Below are positions 35,186 through 48,500 of a stretch of 64,000 nucleotides of DNA, one piece after another. The DNA comes from Parascedosporium putredinis (Eukaryota; Ascomycota; Sordariomycetes; Microascales; Microascaceae). The position numbers and the translations under genes are program-made. The stretch lies in the NCBI GenBank assembly GCA_949357655.1, contig CASHTG010000012.1, positions 1,178,001 to 1,242,000 on the forward strand. Reading direction: 5' to 3'. How positions within the stretch are numbered: the first letter of the stretch is position 1; each line of letters starts with the position of its first letter. Below the pieces are notes generated by a model that was not told where the DNA came from, made no database searches, and saw nothing but the letters and a program-made list of their open reading frames with translations.

Positions 35186-38100
35186 TCGTGTGACAGAGAA
35201 AGGAATCCCGGACGATAATTTGGTACTGTGGGAGGGAATATGATTGATGCAAGTCTAACACCGTTGAATAGGTGTCACTGGTTGAGCGGACTGGCCTTTG
35301 ATGAAACGAGTACTAGGCTTAACTCGAGGGTGTAAGCATCCGCAAGCATTATCTAGACGGTTTGATACCGTCCACCCTCGCCCTTTTACTCTACACGTAC
35401 GAGTATAATGGATGGAGGTTTTGATGCCTGGAGTGATCAAGTAAAACTAGTAGACGCGGAGTGGGAGTGCAGTCAGATCAGAGAAATTGCACCACCCTTG
35501 TTGATACTGATATGAAGCGAGGTGATATAGTACTACCAAGGATACAAGGGACCCCGAATACAGGTCTTGAATGAGTGAAAGAGGGTCGAGATGGAGGCAG
35601 CAAGGATTGGAATGTAATGAGAGAAGCAGCATTAAGTCTCTACATGGAGCAATTCAAGTACGAAACAGTTGCCATTGTAAGAAGAGCCTTGTCACTTCAA
35701 CACAACGTACCAGTCTCGCCGCTTCAGTGTTTAAGCAACACATCTGAGCAAGGGACGGATACCGAGGTACGGCTTGTAGAAATATCGATATCTCTTGAGC
35801 GCAACGATAAGCGCCCGGCGGAGAACGACTATAATTTCTTGTTCGTGCCTCTCTTTTGCAGAGCAACTATCTGATTGGCGCCTCTTGCCGGGAAATGGGC
35901 GATTCACAGGGTGCTGCAACTACCACATATCGGGTCTTCTTCCTCAGCGCATAAAGAGGAGAAAATGAGAAAGGGCGAAAATCTCGACGAGGGTTCCCTC
36001 AAATTTGAACTTGATCCCAACTGATGGGAAACCTCGATCCATGATCATTCCTATTGAAATTTGACCTGGGGTGCGCCTACCAAGCTCGGTCGAGTCGAGT
36101 TGGTTGTTGGCTGGGCGGCACCTGCCTCATCGTCCGCGGCTTGGTGGAGCGGAAAGAGCATCTTGAGACTTCAGCCATCTGTAACCATCCTGGGGGTCCG
36201 GTTCGATCTTTCCCAAGGTGTCCGTGGCCTCTTTGTCCCGGAACCTGGGCCAAGATGCAAATTTTGCACAGGATCCCTTCACTATTGGACAGAAGTTGCA
36301 GGTGCATCGTTGTTCTGAGGACCTTGATGGTCAACCCGGATGGCCCTGATGCCCCCTTCTTTTGCTTCTTCTCTTCTCGTCTCCCCCTTTTCACGATGCT
36401 GCGGCGGGATCAACCACGAATGTATCTTGCTCATGGGCCGAAATCGTAGGCAAATGTGTCTGGGGCGGGAGAGCGATCCGTCCGCCTTTATTCGTGTCTT
36501 GGGCACTGATCAGTAGGGAGGCAATGTAATCGCGCTTCAGTGAGCCGCGTTCAAACAGGTATAAGGTCCAAGATCCTCCTCCGAGGCGCCGGGCAATGGT
36601 TTTCACCTACCTTTTGCCCCTTTCAAGTTCCCGTCTTGAGTTCTCCACGCATCCTCGCTGGGTCTTGTCGACTGTATACCGGCCGTCAGTCGACATGCTC
36701 GACAGCTCACACCAAAACTGCTTTTCCCTCATAACCATCCGGCCCTGGCACATTCCTGTGTCCCACGCTTGAGACGTGAAGGAAAAGGAATCCCACTTCT
36801 GGGTTGAGAAGCCCTCTCTCTCTTGGTGAGAAAACCCTGTCCTCCTTGTTCAGGATGACAGAAGCTTTCCTCGTAGTTGGCTGAGGCATCGCGGGCCTGG
36901 CCGTCGCCTCCCACGCTTCCCCCGCGCTCTTCTGCCTAGGGTCTCGAATTTGCCTCTCGACTTCGACCAGGCATCTCGTTCTGCCGAGCCTTGACTGGCG
37001 AGGCCCAAGATCGGCTTCACGCATTACCCCCCTTTCTCTTCACCACACCCCTCTTGTCCTCTTTCCCTCCCCCGCAGCTCCAGTGGCACCCTCCCCCACC
37101 ACCACCACCTGCATCTGCCCCCTCTCCCACCTCGTCCTAGAGACAAAGACCCACGCTGGTTACGGCCTGATTTTCATGACACAATGCCTCGACGGGCAGT
37201 CCACTGTGGCTTTTCAATAAGTCACTAGGCCGACTCGATGCAGGTTTTCCCACTGGCCATCATCCCGGTCTTTCCCATCCCACACCGACCTGCTGTGCAC
37301 CCCCACTTCGCATTATCGGAGGGCCGACCAAACACCGTCGAGGAGACTGGTCGTCGATACTCTTATGCGCGTCGACGTGGACTTATGGCTGTGTCATAAT
37401 ACTTGGCCGTGAGAAGAGTACATTTCCTGTACCTCGCTGTGCCACCCATGTTTTGGCTTCGCGACCAAGATCCCTGGTCGCCTCGCGCGCCAAGGGTAAC
37501 CACCCCAGTCCGGTTCGGTCGACACTTTTCCGATACAGTCCTCGAGATGTTCCGGCAGGACGTCCTGATTGGATTAGAAATCTGCCCACAGCCGTGGGGT
37601 TTGCCCAGGGCACGCAGCTCATGGGCACTCTCCGGCGTGGGGACCGAGCTGGGACCCGTTCCGTCCCTGTAAGCCGAGCCCACTTCATCTGAGCGAATGA
37701 TTGTGAGGCACATCCTTTTTCCTCTCCCTCTTTTCCCCTTTCCTTCCTTTCTCTTTCGCTTCGGGGAGAGTCTTGTCGTGTCATGGGGAGTCTCATGCTG
37801 ACCAAGTTGGAGGGGATGAAAAGCCATGTGTGTTCATGTTCATTTTACTCAGCCAACTTGGGTCCGACCCCGGACTGGCTGGCATACACACATACACACC
37901 CATAGTTGCCTCAGTCGTTGGAGGTTGTTTGGTGCAAGTCACTCGAGGTGGAAGCATCATGTGCGAGACATTTGCAGAGGACGCAATGTCTCACGGAGCT
38001 AATGTAGGCTCATCATCGGTCACTTTTCTCGGGACTGCAGAGTGCACGCTTTAGCCCCTTTGGACCACTAGGCTACAGCAGCTTTGGGTCCTTTGCCGTA

Positions 38101-38517
38101 TCAATCAGTCAGGGTCCAATAGCAACACATCACAAATTCCACCTTGGAAGAGGGTGTAGGCTCTGGACAGATGACTAGGTCCATCCACCATCCGTGATAT
38201 CCTGGTTCACTCATCCATCGCCACTGTACATGCCCGACACCTTCACGTCGACCCTTGTCTCTGGGGCCGCCCACGCTAATGGTCTATAAGCCCGCCCGAT
38301 CATTCGTCGCTGCTCCCATTCGCAAAATGCACTCCCACCCTTCTATCCGCGTCGACCCTCTCCTCCTGGCGAGGGGACTGAGGTGTTCCCACACCATCAC
38401 CCGTTTCGTGTGGGGAGGGTGTCGAGCTGAGAGCTTCGCCGCGTGGGGTGGGCGAAGAAAGTTGGCAGCAGTCGAGTCTTGTCTGCCTTTGTGTAAAGCT
38501 GAGCACCGCGAGAATTT

Positions 38518-38526
38518 GTATAAATA
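38518..38526 (+). promoter_or_regulatory. TATA box of the metallothionein gene
   Basis: GTATAAATA lies about 140 bp upstream of the metallothionein ATG and is followed by a pyrimidine-rich leader. Position and sequence fit a TATA element of a strongly inducible fungal gene. Confidence 0.55.
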
Positions 38527-38662
38527 GCCGTCGTCTCTCACCTCGGGACCATCTATATTCTCTTCTTGTCTCCAACCCAATTCAGTAAACACATCTCAAT
38601 CGCCTAATAAACCCAATCTTCAAACCCACTTACTTCGTTTTTTTCGAAACCCCACCATCAAA

Positions 38663-38922
38663 ATGAACCCTTGGTATGTCATATGTCTGCATCGCGGGCT
38701 TCTTTGACCCTTTGGCGGGCGGGAACCGTCGATAGGAAAGCCAATGAGAATGCTAACATGCGATTTCCCACTTATCAGCGCCTGCTCCAGCTGCGGATCT
38801 TGCTCCGACTGCACTTCTTGCTCTTGCTGCTCTGTAAGGCCAACCAATAATAGGAGTCCTCCTAACTACCCAGCCCGGAACCACCGAACACTAACATTTC
38901 TCTCTCCCGGACGTAGCACTAA
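38663..38922 (+). CDS. Copper-type metallothionein, 23 residues, three exons
   Basis: A tiny metal-binding protein too short for normal gene finding. Exon 1 (38663-38673) encodes MNP and two bases of a Cys codon; the first intron (38674-38778, GTATGT...TCAG) is followed by exon 2 (38779-38833); the second intron (38834-38916, GTAAGG, ACTAAC branch site, TAG) is followed by exon 3 (38917-38922), which encodes His and TAA. The spliced product has 23 residues with eight Cys at 4, 6, 9, 12, 15, 18, 20 and 21, the rest almost all Ser, Gly and small residues, and no aromatic residue. This matches fungal copper metallothioneins such as the 26-residue Neurospora protein, which buffer Cu(I) in the cytosol. 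If intron 2 were retained, the frame would run on 36 codons beyond exon 2 without more Cys-rich sequence, so splicing is favoured. A TATA box and pyrimidine leader lie upstream. Unlike most of its neighbours it has no frame break. Confidence 0.82.
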
Positions 38923-39839
38923 GTCAGCTCTCTTCGCTTGAAGCCCTTTACCCCCGGTCTCCGCTATGGATCCAGCACCGCTTTTTCTAAAGTGAGGCGG
39001 GAGACCCTCCTCCAACATGTCAAGGGCAACGAACCCTCTCCGGCATCTCGATAACCACGACGGTTTCCCTGGCTCGTTCTTTTTTTTTCGGGAGGTTTGG
39101 TGAGGGAGGTGGAGGAGGAATGGGGGACGGAAAGGTTCAGTGACTTGGTTGATGTTGAGCTTCATCCATAACAAAAAAGAAAAGCTAGGAGGGTTGAGAT
39201 GGCGTCTGTTAGCCGGGCTTTGATAGACTTATCTGGGTCTGGCCGTCTGTTGTTCGAACCTTGCTGCTCGAAAGCTCCCTCCAGGAATGGTTCGAACCAT
39301 GAGTCCGCTAATTTACACTGATTTTTCTCTCCGCGCAAAAGGAAATGCTCAGATCCATCGGGCAAATCTAAATTCGTCTGCAGCACTGTGAACCAAGAGT
39401 CGTTGATTTGTCTTGATTTCTATCTCTTCCCACGTCCGTCGAATCCCTGTCGGAGGCACGTGGGGTAGATACCAGGGGTTTACTCTATTATTATACTGAT
39501 CACAAAAACCTTCGATGCAGGCCCAGGGTCTGAGGTTGGCTGAGATTGCCAGTTCCGTGTATTCAAGACGTATGCACCTCAAAAGAAAAAAGCCTCGGCA
39601 TGAAAAGAAAAAAAGGCTTCTTAACTATGATGTATATGCGGATATTTCGTTTGGTAAATAGCAGATAAACAATACATGTATGGATGGTATCATGAAAGGA
39701 AATGGACAGGAATTGGTTGGAAGGATGATACAAGAAAAGGAAACTCCTCTCTCTCCAAAAAGAACAAAAGAAAAGAAAACCAAGAAACTCCCGAAACTTG
39801 TGAGGTTTTACAAGCGAGAACACAGAAAAGAATGACACC
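38923..39839. other. Intergenic region between metallothionein and ankyrin genes (convergent)
   Basis: This holds the 3' regions of two convergent genes. Two GTTCGAAC palindromes lie 40 bp apart (39252-39259, and within the 14-bp palindrome 39287-39300). The part from 39590 to 39830 is A-rich on the plus strand. They do not form the arms of a tRNA. No gene is seen. Confidence 0.5.
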
Positions 39840-42800
39840 TTAGGCTACTCTTCTTGAACCCTGCCGAGCAAGATCCTGGCTTTCAGCTACTCTAATAGCG
39901 TGCAAAGCTCTCGCATTCTCGACGCGCTGGATTCCCATCTTCTCTTCCCAGTCGAATAGCACTGCTGCCTTCTTGCCTTCTTCTTCGAGCTCTAGGTTCG
40001 AAACGGCACGCACGCGCGAGAGCATCTCCTCAGTAAGGCTCTTTTGATGCGCCAACTCAACGGAGCGCTCCTCGGCCCGGTTGCGCGCGCCGACAGCCGC
40101 AAGGTCGCGCTCAAGTTCGTCACGCTCTCGTGTGGCGGACAGCTCCTCATGTAAACGACCCTTGCGCGTGAGAGCTTCCAAATCGGCTTGAGCACGGTAG
40201 ATCTGCGCCTGCAGTTCACCAAGAGCGCGGGCCCGACTCAAGGCGATGGCATGGTCTTCGTGCTCTGCTGCGAGGCGCGCCAGACGCGCGCGTCGCCCCC
40301 GTTCCTCGCGAAGAATATCATCTGGCAAGCCGACAGCGCCTTCTGGCTGAGGGCCCTCGTGGGCGTAAAAGACATCCTCGCATCGGTTCGCCCGTAGGAG
40401 CCAGTACAATTGTTCCGAGTGGTGCGAGAGTATCATCCGTCGAACATAAATGGTTGGGGAATAGGTGTGCGTGGAATTCGAGTACATGTTGAACGCCTGA
40501 TTGACATGCTTCCACATGCCGGACTTGAGAAGTGCACGAGTCGTCAATACAGGTTCGCTCGACTCAAAGGAGAGGAAGAGTGCAGATTTGCCGTCCGATT
40601 TAATGGCAAGGTCACTGCCATTTTCTATTAGGTAGGAAAGCATTCTCTCGAGGGCGCGCTCGCGATGCGAGTCGAGTGGCTGCGATGAATCACTCGCCGC
40701 ATGGCGGCACACCTCGGCGAGGGCAGTACGGCCGCCGTGAAGGGGACTCGGAAAGTCTGGGTCGTGGCCATATTTAATCAGGGTTTTGCTGCTGGCAGAT
40801 TGAGCTCCCTTGCTGCGTTGTGAAGGGACCCATCATTTTTGGAGACAGCGACGGCCAGAATACTTGTCATAATCTGAATGGAAACATCGCCACCTAGGCT
40901 AACAGCCATAGCTAGCGGAGAGAAGCCCGTTGCATCGGTGATACCATCGACCTCGGCCCCATGATGGAGGAGTTTCTCAACAACGTCCGGGCGCCGTGCG
41001 CGGATGGCGAGCATCACTGGGGAAATGCGTGTCAGTTTGCTTTCAAAGTTGACCTTGGCTCCACGGGAAATGAGAATGTCGATTATCGCGGTGCTGACAC
41101 GTTTTTGCGGTTGGAGTAGCGCCCAGGTGAGGAGCGTAACTGGCTCTTCCTCGACATCTGGCAGGACCGAGCAGAGGACCATTTGGTCATGATAGTAGCC
41201 TTCATCAAGTAGAAGTTCGAGGATCCGGACAGAGCGCGGGTATCTCTCCAGGGCGAGGGCAAGGATGGGGCTGTGGATGGAATGTGGGTACATGACATCA
41301 ATGCGCGCGCTATCTCGCTCGTGCTCGAGGATGGCCGTAATTAGGGCGACTGCTTCCTCTTCATCTCGTTCCATGTCAAAGACGTGGAAAAGGGCAATGG
41401 CTAGAGAATCTGGTGTGGCGGTCGAGTTTCGTTCTCCCTCAAGCAACGCTTGCAGCCAAGTAAGTCGGCCGGCCGCCGCTGTTAGACGAAGGGGCTTTGC
41501 CTGCTGGTAATTGACATCCACTCCGTGCTCTGCAAGACTAGTGACGAAAGCGTCGGCAAGGTCATTGGGTTGGCTGGGAGCTAGCTCTAATATGATCGAG
41601 AGTGTGCATCCGTCTATGCGCTTGCCCGGGCAAGCCTTGAGGATCATCTGTAACACCGTGAGGCCCTGGCTGGTAAACCACCGAGCAGCTTCTTCCTTTT
41701 TGAAGGCTGACGAGAGTATGTGATCGAGGCAATCACTAGGACCGTGCCTTCCCAGAAGACGGCTGAGGACAGGGGCCGAGGTGTGAGAAGTAGCATCGAT
41801 GATGGACTGGCAATCATTGTGAAGTGGGGATGCGCCACGATCAAGTAGAAGATCGATAAGGACGAGATCTTGTTCCTCTTCTTTGACCATCTCCTCCAGG
41901 GTTGAGTGCAACTCCGACGTTACTTGTAGGCCAGCCTCAAATAGCCACTGAATTACAACTAGGCGTCTCTCTCGGCTTAGTGTCCAGCTGGCTTTGAGAG
42001 CCTCAGAAAGCGTGCCTGCGTTTGGTCTCTCTTGACTCATACGGGTAAGCTCACGGCCTAGGAGGAGTTCTAGGTTGGGGAGAATTGCGCTTCGAATCGC
42101 GACGCAAACCGATTCGCCGTTGTCGTAATTAGGCGTTGCCCCAGCAGCTAGGAGTACGCGGAGCATATCGTGACCACTCTCTCCATAACGCGCGGCTGAA
42201 ATGAGCTGCTCATCTACAACATCCCCAGAGACTCCTCTCTCAAGAAGCATCCTGAGTATGGTTGTTCGGATTTTAAGGTCACCAACTTCCGTTGCTGCTT
42301 GAAACGCTTCCTCGAGGAGCTCCTTTTGGGCTCGGGGAGGCCGCTGAGGAGCATTGCGAGCATTTCGGGCGACCCGGAACGGCTAGCATTCACAATTCCT
42401 CGGCTGTCGCAGTCAGCTAGACTAGCACCGGCTGAAATAAGGAGCTTTCCGAGGGAGAAATCGACATCGCTGACGGCCGTGAGCAGACCGGCAGATATGA
42501 CCGAGTCAGATATCTCGCTCTTTAGTAGCAACTGGGCAATCTCGAGCCTCGTGGGCTGGTCGGCGATTTTCATAGCCTGTTCAAACGATTTGTCCAGGGC
42601 GCTAATAGGTCTATCGGCCTTTTCCAGAAGAAGGGCGACCACGGTGGGGCTCTCTTTACGAATGGCCTTCATTAGGGCGATGCCATCCGAGATGTCTCCA
42701 TGTTCAGCCAGCAGAGTAAGAAGCGGAATATCGTCTGTGTGCACCTCGATACAGTACGCCAGTGCCCTTGTCGCCTCCAACTTGGGGGCTCCGGCCCGGA

Positions 42801-45516
42801 TAAGTCGTTTGGCAAAGTCTAGACGGGATTTGGGGTCTTTGTTGTGGATAGTGTGGGGAAGGCTAGCTGTAACGACTTGGGTGTGGCTTTCATGTTGAGT
42901 AGGAGGTCGACCACGGCTTCATTCGTTGACGCTACTGCGCTACAGAGGGCTCGGGCGTTGAGAGAATCAACGTCAGCCTTGGTGGAAATAAGGGTTGCGA
43001 GACTCGAAAGCGTGAGATGGTCTGGATCAGTTTTCAGTGCGGCGGCGGTTTCGAGGACGAGAGCCTCATTGAGTTCGTCTTGAGAGAGGCTAGGTAAGAA
43101 CGCTCGAAGTTTGGTAGTTTTCGAATCAGTTGATGGAAGATTCATGAGATTTGCGAGATGCGTTCGAATCAACTCCTTTGAGGGTTTAGATAGCTTGAGA
43201 AGTAGTTTGAGTATGGTGGGGTCGGGGTCATCAATCGCTTCGGGCGGACACAAAGTTAGCTTTCGGGCGAAGGTAAGAAGAAATCAACACGGGGAGGGGA
43301 GGGGAGCAATGTTCTAGAAATCTGCACTTACCCAGTTTTATCGCCGCGCCATTTTCAAAACCAACATCAGCATTCGCTTGATCAAGGAGGAGGCGCAACA
43401 TCCTGACATCGACTGGTTTTGACGAGAGTGTGGCAACCACGGCCGAGGAGAGATTTTTCCGTCCCTCGTTGGCAGCTCCTGCGTCTAGGAGCAGCCCCAT
43501 GGCCTCTCGTCGGGCATCTACGTCCTCGATTTTCATCGCACTAGTCACAACATTCGCCGCAGTGGACGGCGATGCTGAGCCTACTAGGGTACGGATGAGG
43601 CCAATATCACCTTGCTGAATAGCATTGGATAACCCAGCACCATTTCCAAAGTTGACGCTCGCGTTATGAGACAGAAGGATAGCGATGAGCCTTTCGTCAC
43701 GCTCAACCGGGCTTTTAGAAATGGCTTCTTGCAAAGCAACATCTAGAGGGTTGCCTCTAAGGCCAACTAGAAGGAAGGCCTCGACCAGTGCGTATCGGGC
43801 ATCTTCTGCAGGTTGCGCACAAGCGGTGGGAAACACCTGGGCCAATGTTTCGAGAGATGGTTTCGCAGAGAGTAGAAGCTTGGTCATCGGGATATCCCCT
43901 TGGGAGACCGCTATGCTCAATGCCAAACCACCCTTGTGATCCACTGAGGCTACTTCATGGCGATCGTGCATTAATCCCATAGAGTTCAAGGCAAAGGGTA
44001 CGTCGTGGCTCGATGATGAGCTGGTTCTGTTCGTCGTAAACTGCGGGGTGAGAAGCAACCTGGCTGATTCGATGTCTCCAGCCTCCACGGAATCGACGAG
44101 GGCGTTGTGTAAGGAGGCACCGTTGGCACCCTCCTTAGAAGTTGGGCGAGAATGACATGGCGGCATTCGGGAGAAGCATTGGCGGGGAGGAGTTCAACGC
44201 ACTCGGAGGCGAGGGCAGAAGGAAATTTAGAAGCTCCGGACAGCAATATCTTTACGAGATCAGGTTGCGCCTTTTCTACTGCGCTTCGCACGACGATAGC
44301 ATCCTGGAAGGTTAGCGCGGCACCGTACTTGACAAGAAGGCCTACGAGCTCTCGGGACCCGGCGGATGCAGCGTGAATGAGGCCGATATCGACAGCCTCG
44401 CCAGCGGCGCCAGCGCAGAGAAGAAGCTCGAGGATGGCGAGTTTTTCATTTAAACTGAGATTTGTCAGCGTGAAAAGTACGGTTACCGCCTCGTCCAGGC
44501 CCGGTCGCTGCGGGGGTGGTTGCTCATGACGATGGAGAGGGCAATATCGCGTCTCCCTAGACCCACGGCGATCCTCAGTGCTTCGGCATCGTTGAAGTTG
44601 GCATCGGCCGACGATCGGCTCAATACGAGCACCGTATCGAGACAGGAGACTCTGGCAGCATCAACCATGGCCTGGGACAGGCAAAGCTGCGAGGGTTTGC
44701 CCTCTGATCGTAGGACGAGGGCGATAATCTCGCTGTGGCCGCCCGCCATGGACAGCTTCCGAAACTCATCTTGAGCAATAGTTGAATCACAAACCCTAGC
44801 GCCATAGCGCAAGAGGATGTCAATCACGTCGGCCTTGCGCAGCTGAAGCGCTAGTGCGACCGAGGCATTGAGGGAAGAGGGGTCGGCATGCGGGACCAGC
44901 ACGTTTACCACATCGATCGAGCAGCTGCGGACCGCCTCCTTGAGGATCTCGGCACGATCGTCAAAACCACCTTCAAAGCTTTTCCTCCGGGATTGAAGCA
45001 GGCCCTTATTCTTTGAAGGGGGTGGAAGATCCAGGCTAACGCCAGTCAGGGTGAGGCGGGCGATCAAGGCCTCAACGACTCCGGGGAGGCTGATCCGCTC
45101 CGTAGGTAGTCGAGTAGAGCATCTAGCACGAGACGAGCGGATTTGGCAGACTGGGCCTTCTTCGACGTGAAGGACCGCTTAAGGAGCGGGTTGGAAAATG
45201 AGGATGAGAGAGAGGGCTGCCCTGGGGGAGTGGAGGTAGTTTGTTGGCGAAATCGCAGCAGGAGCTGCTCGGCAACGGCATCGTCGGACGGGGATCGGGT
45301 GGCGAGCGGTTGCGCTGGGCGAGTGAGAGGTGGAGACACGGAAGATGGCTGGAGACTCAAAAGCGACCACTCGTTTGCGAGCTGGATTATGCGACGTTGC
45401 CGGTCGGCAGAAGAAGGTGGAGAAGCAGGCCCCGGGGTAGGTGGCGCAACGGGGAAAGGAATCGCCCTTGGTGTCGGTGGTGGTGGGGACGTTGGGGCGG
45501 GTGGCGGTAGAGCCAT
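39840..45516 (-). CDS. Very large ankyrin-repeat protein with C-terminal coiled coil; one intron, seven frame breaks
   Basis: Function unknown. The start MALPPPAPTSPPPPTP at 45516 (or MLVVDSMALPPP at 45533) opens a Pro-rich, disordered region. It then becomes a long solenoid of degenerate ankyrin-like repeats, with units such as KADVIDILLRYGARV, DIPMTKLLLSAKP, AIDILISRGAKVNFES and DVVEKLLHHGAEVDG. After about residue 1650 a charged helical region follows (REERGRRARLARLAAEHEDHA ... ERDELERDLAAVGARN), a likely coiled coil, ending at TAA 39842-39840. One intron (43331-43260, GTAAGT...AAAG) is required. Breaks: one base missing at 45083-45086, 44500-44502, about 44131-44135, 42855-42858, 42324-42327 and 40784-40786, plus an apparent extra G beside the donor at 43332-43333. 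Corrected length is about 1869 residues. Such proteins usually act as scaffolds; no catalytic or NACHT-type domain is visible. Confidence 0.8.
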
Positions 45517-48500
45517 ACTGTCAACCACCAACATATTGGCAAACGAGCTTAGGCAGGCTATCACGATTCAAGATAGAGAAGCCACGCAGAAAGGTGGTGG
45601 AAGGGGAGCGCGGCGTCGAGGTTATGAGCAGTCTAAATTGGAGGGAAGAGTGGAAGCAAAACTCAAGGGCTTGATTGCCTCTTGGCGACAGAGAAGCGAG
45701 GCGGATTGAGAGCGCATCAACGCCGCCCGGCGAAGCGAATTGTGAGGCCCTCACGATGCAGTGGCAGTTGGGCCGCGGAGGTGGGCTTGCATGAAGGGAT
45801 TAGTTCAAGGTCGTATCGCAGCCTCGAGCTCAGGAACGATTTTGAGGCCCCGTGCCCGTGCCCATCCCTGTGTAACCAACCGCCTTTGGTTTTGCCTATT
45901 CTCGATCTCGCGGAGAAAGATCAATTTGCAGAGTAATAAACGCCTGCCGCCAACCGGCTCTTCGTTGATCAAGTGAAACGAGGAGGCGCAAGGTGAAAGG
46001 TGGGGCAAAGAGAGAAAGAAGGTACGATCAGATCAGGGGCGCATGTCTAAACCTTTCAGGAACGGTCGATGCGGTGCTTGCGAATGACCAAGTTGTTCTT
46101 TCCTGTTCTCAGAGGGGCTCTCTTGTTGCCTTATCTTCTACTTTCCCGATCCCCTTCTTTTATTTTCTCTCTTTCCCCGCGGGACATGGACCTAGAAAAA
46201 TGAGGAGGCAGAGAAAGTACGGCTTCGAATTTATTTCGAAAGTTTGGGGAGGCATTTGACAGGCAATAGCTTTCGGGATGTCTTGCTTTATATGGTGATG
46301 AGAGTGAGCTTGCGATTGCTTAGCATAGCCACAGTTGGTTGTTTAGCACCCGCGGAAATGGATCCATTGATGGTGGAACCGCCAACGATTGAGGTGCCGA
46401 CGGGGTTGAGCCTTGGCAGAGCACTCTGCTTTGCCACACTGCATCCGTAACAAGCCTGTTCCTGATCGGCATCAGCCTCCATCTCCACTAAAATCGAACA
46501 CACTCAATTGACCGATCAATTTGTGATCGCTTCCGTCGGTTTGGTTGACCCGTCAGCTCTGACGCGGCCTTTGACACTGCACTTTTGAACAGCCAGAATA
46601 ATCTCAATGTCTACATATAGACACAGCATCCATACGTGTATATTTAGAAGCCGTCCGCCCAACCGCCCGTGCTGATCTCCATGCGTCCCTAACCCATCGT
46701 TCAATATTCAGCCAGTTGTCGGATTGAACACTGATCGAGCGTCCCCGTTCTGATTTACCCATTACTTTATTACTTCATTCGCCAGCACTTAGCAAAGGTA
46801 ACGATTGGGGAACATACGGGCAACCACGCCTAGCGACAATCCAAGGGACAGCCCGGCTAAGGCGCGAATTTCTGCTTCGTTGAAAGTGCGCCTCTGATCC
46901 GAAGTAACCATCCAAAGCTGTCGCCATTACCAATTCTTGGGCACGCTCCTGGTAGAAAGGGCACTTTCTTCACACTGAGGTTCAGGTTGCGATCCGCCAC
47001 GCGATGCGGGTGTGGCAGGACAAACGCTGAGTCTCGCGTTCTGCCAGCTTTGCCAGCCGCCACCACGACTGCCTTGAAAATTGTGAAGCCCAATCAATTT
47101 TTGCCACAATGGGCGTAGTCCCTCCGCCGCTTCCGCACGAGGCGCAAGATTGAACTTACCTTGACATAATATCAAGGGACGAGAGTTTTGCATGGGGATG
47201 GGTTCGTGTCTGGCAGAAACAGGACGGACGCGATATCAATGCATGGATATAATGGCGTATGGGGATGGTGAGACCAAATGAGACTCACAGGTACCAAACT
47301 CTTTCTGGGCTACTTGGAGGGTTTATCTTGTAACCATGCCCAAGAATGAGTGGAAGATCACTACAGAGACTTGTCTTCTCTTTTGACTTGACCATTTCAA
47401 TTTGCATGCCCAAGCACGCTCACCCGCGTGCGCATGTGTTTGTATCTGTATATGTGTGTATCTGAGGGAGTGGGAGTCAAAGGATGTAGGAAAAGACAGA
47501 GGGGGAACAGCGAACAAGAAGGCGAGGTTATGGGAGAGTCAGCGCCCGCGAGCCGTCGTTCCGAGCACAGGATTCAAAACGGGCAGAGCCAAGAAGCCAG
47601 GAACGGAAACCAAGGAAGACGCTGATCCCAACAAGGAAACATGCCATAATTGAATATTCACCAAGCCGTTCTCCGATCCATTGGCCCATACCCCCTCCGT
47701 GGCCCCGTGGCTGCCAAGATCCCCTCCCCGAGCTGCCGACCGAGACCCGGTGCCCCGGACTCTCGGGGCGCACAGACCACCTACCGAGTGCCTCCGACGT
47801 CAAACCAGCTCCCCGTTCGGAGCCGTTGCCGGCCCCCTATAGGCTCTATCAGTAAAGGGGGTTATTCGTATAGGCAGAGGATACAATGGTACGAGAGGAC
47901 GATGTTTTTTTCCCACCCCACCCCCTCCTCTCCCTTACTTCCACTTATCCCTTCTCCTGCCTTGCTCACCACGAGGAATGAGACTTTGGCCGTTGGCGGT
48001 GGAGAGCAACGGCCTAGGCTGCCGATCTGGCACCCTTGGGCTCCACTCACCCAAGTTTCCGGGGCCATTCACACGGAAGACCCCAGATGGGTTTGCGGGA
48101 ACCTGTCATATCGATTTTATACTTGGTCGATATGGAACGGCACAGCAATGGATCACTCAACCCCGACTGAACAGCCAATCACGGTATGCTAAAGTCCGAA
48201 AAGCATCGGAGTTCGGATGACCTACACTTCCATGTCGCCCAACTCCGACTTACAATCGCGCAATCGCGGCACCTGCGTCCATTTTGAATGCTAGGCTTTT
48301 CGGCCCTATAGGGACTCATCTGGTGACTGCGGTGTACATGGAGGGCACGGGCTATCTGGCCCGCCAGAGAGTCCGAAGAGGCACAAACGGGAACCTGTCG
48401 ATCTCGGAGCTTCTCACCATCTGATATCAGTGCGGTCCACAGCCCATATGGGCCAAAATATCGACCTCATCGAGTATTTACCATGCTGGTCGTTTATTCC

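Larger units (their letters stand above)
33703..38662. other. 5-kb gene-poor region upstream of the metallothionein gene
   Basis: I find no frame with family similarity here. The longest frames (131 codons at 36054-36449; 154 codons minus at 37363-37827) are compositionally like their antisense and lack any motif. An imperfect hairpin lies at 35157-35185. The last 150 bp form the metallothionein promoter, described separately. Confidence 0.45.

Noticed and set aside
39251..39300. GTTCGAAC palindromes that resemble tRNA T-loops
   Set aside because: No flanking stem pairing, anticodon arm or acceptor stem could be built.
47650..48192. 180-codon plus-strand open frame
   Set aside because: Composition resembles non-coding sequence, with no motif and a weak start context.
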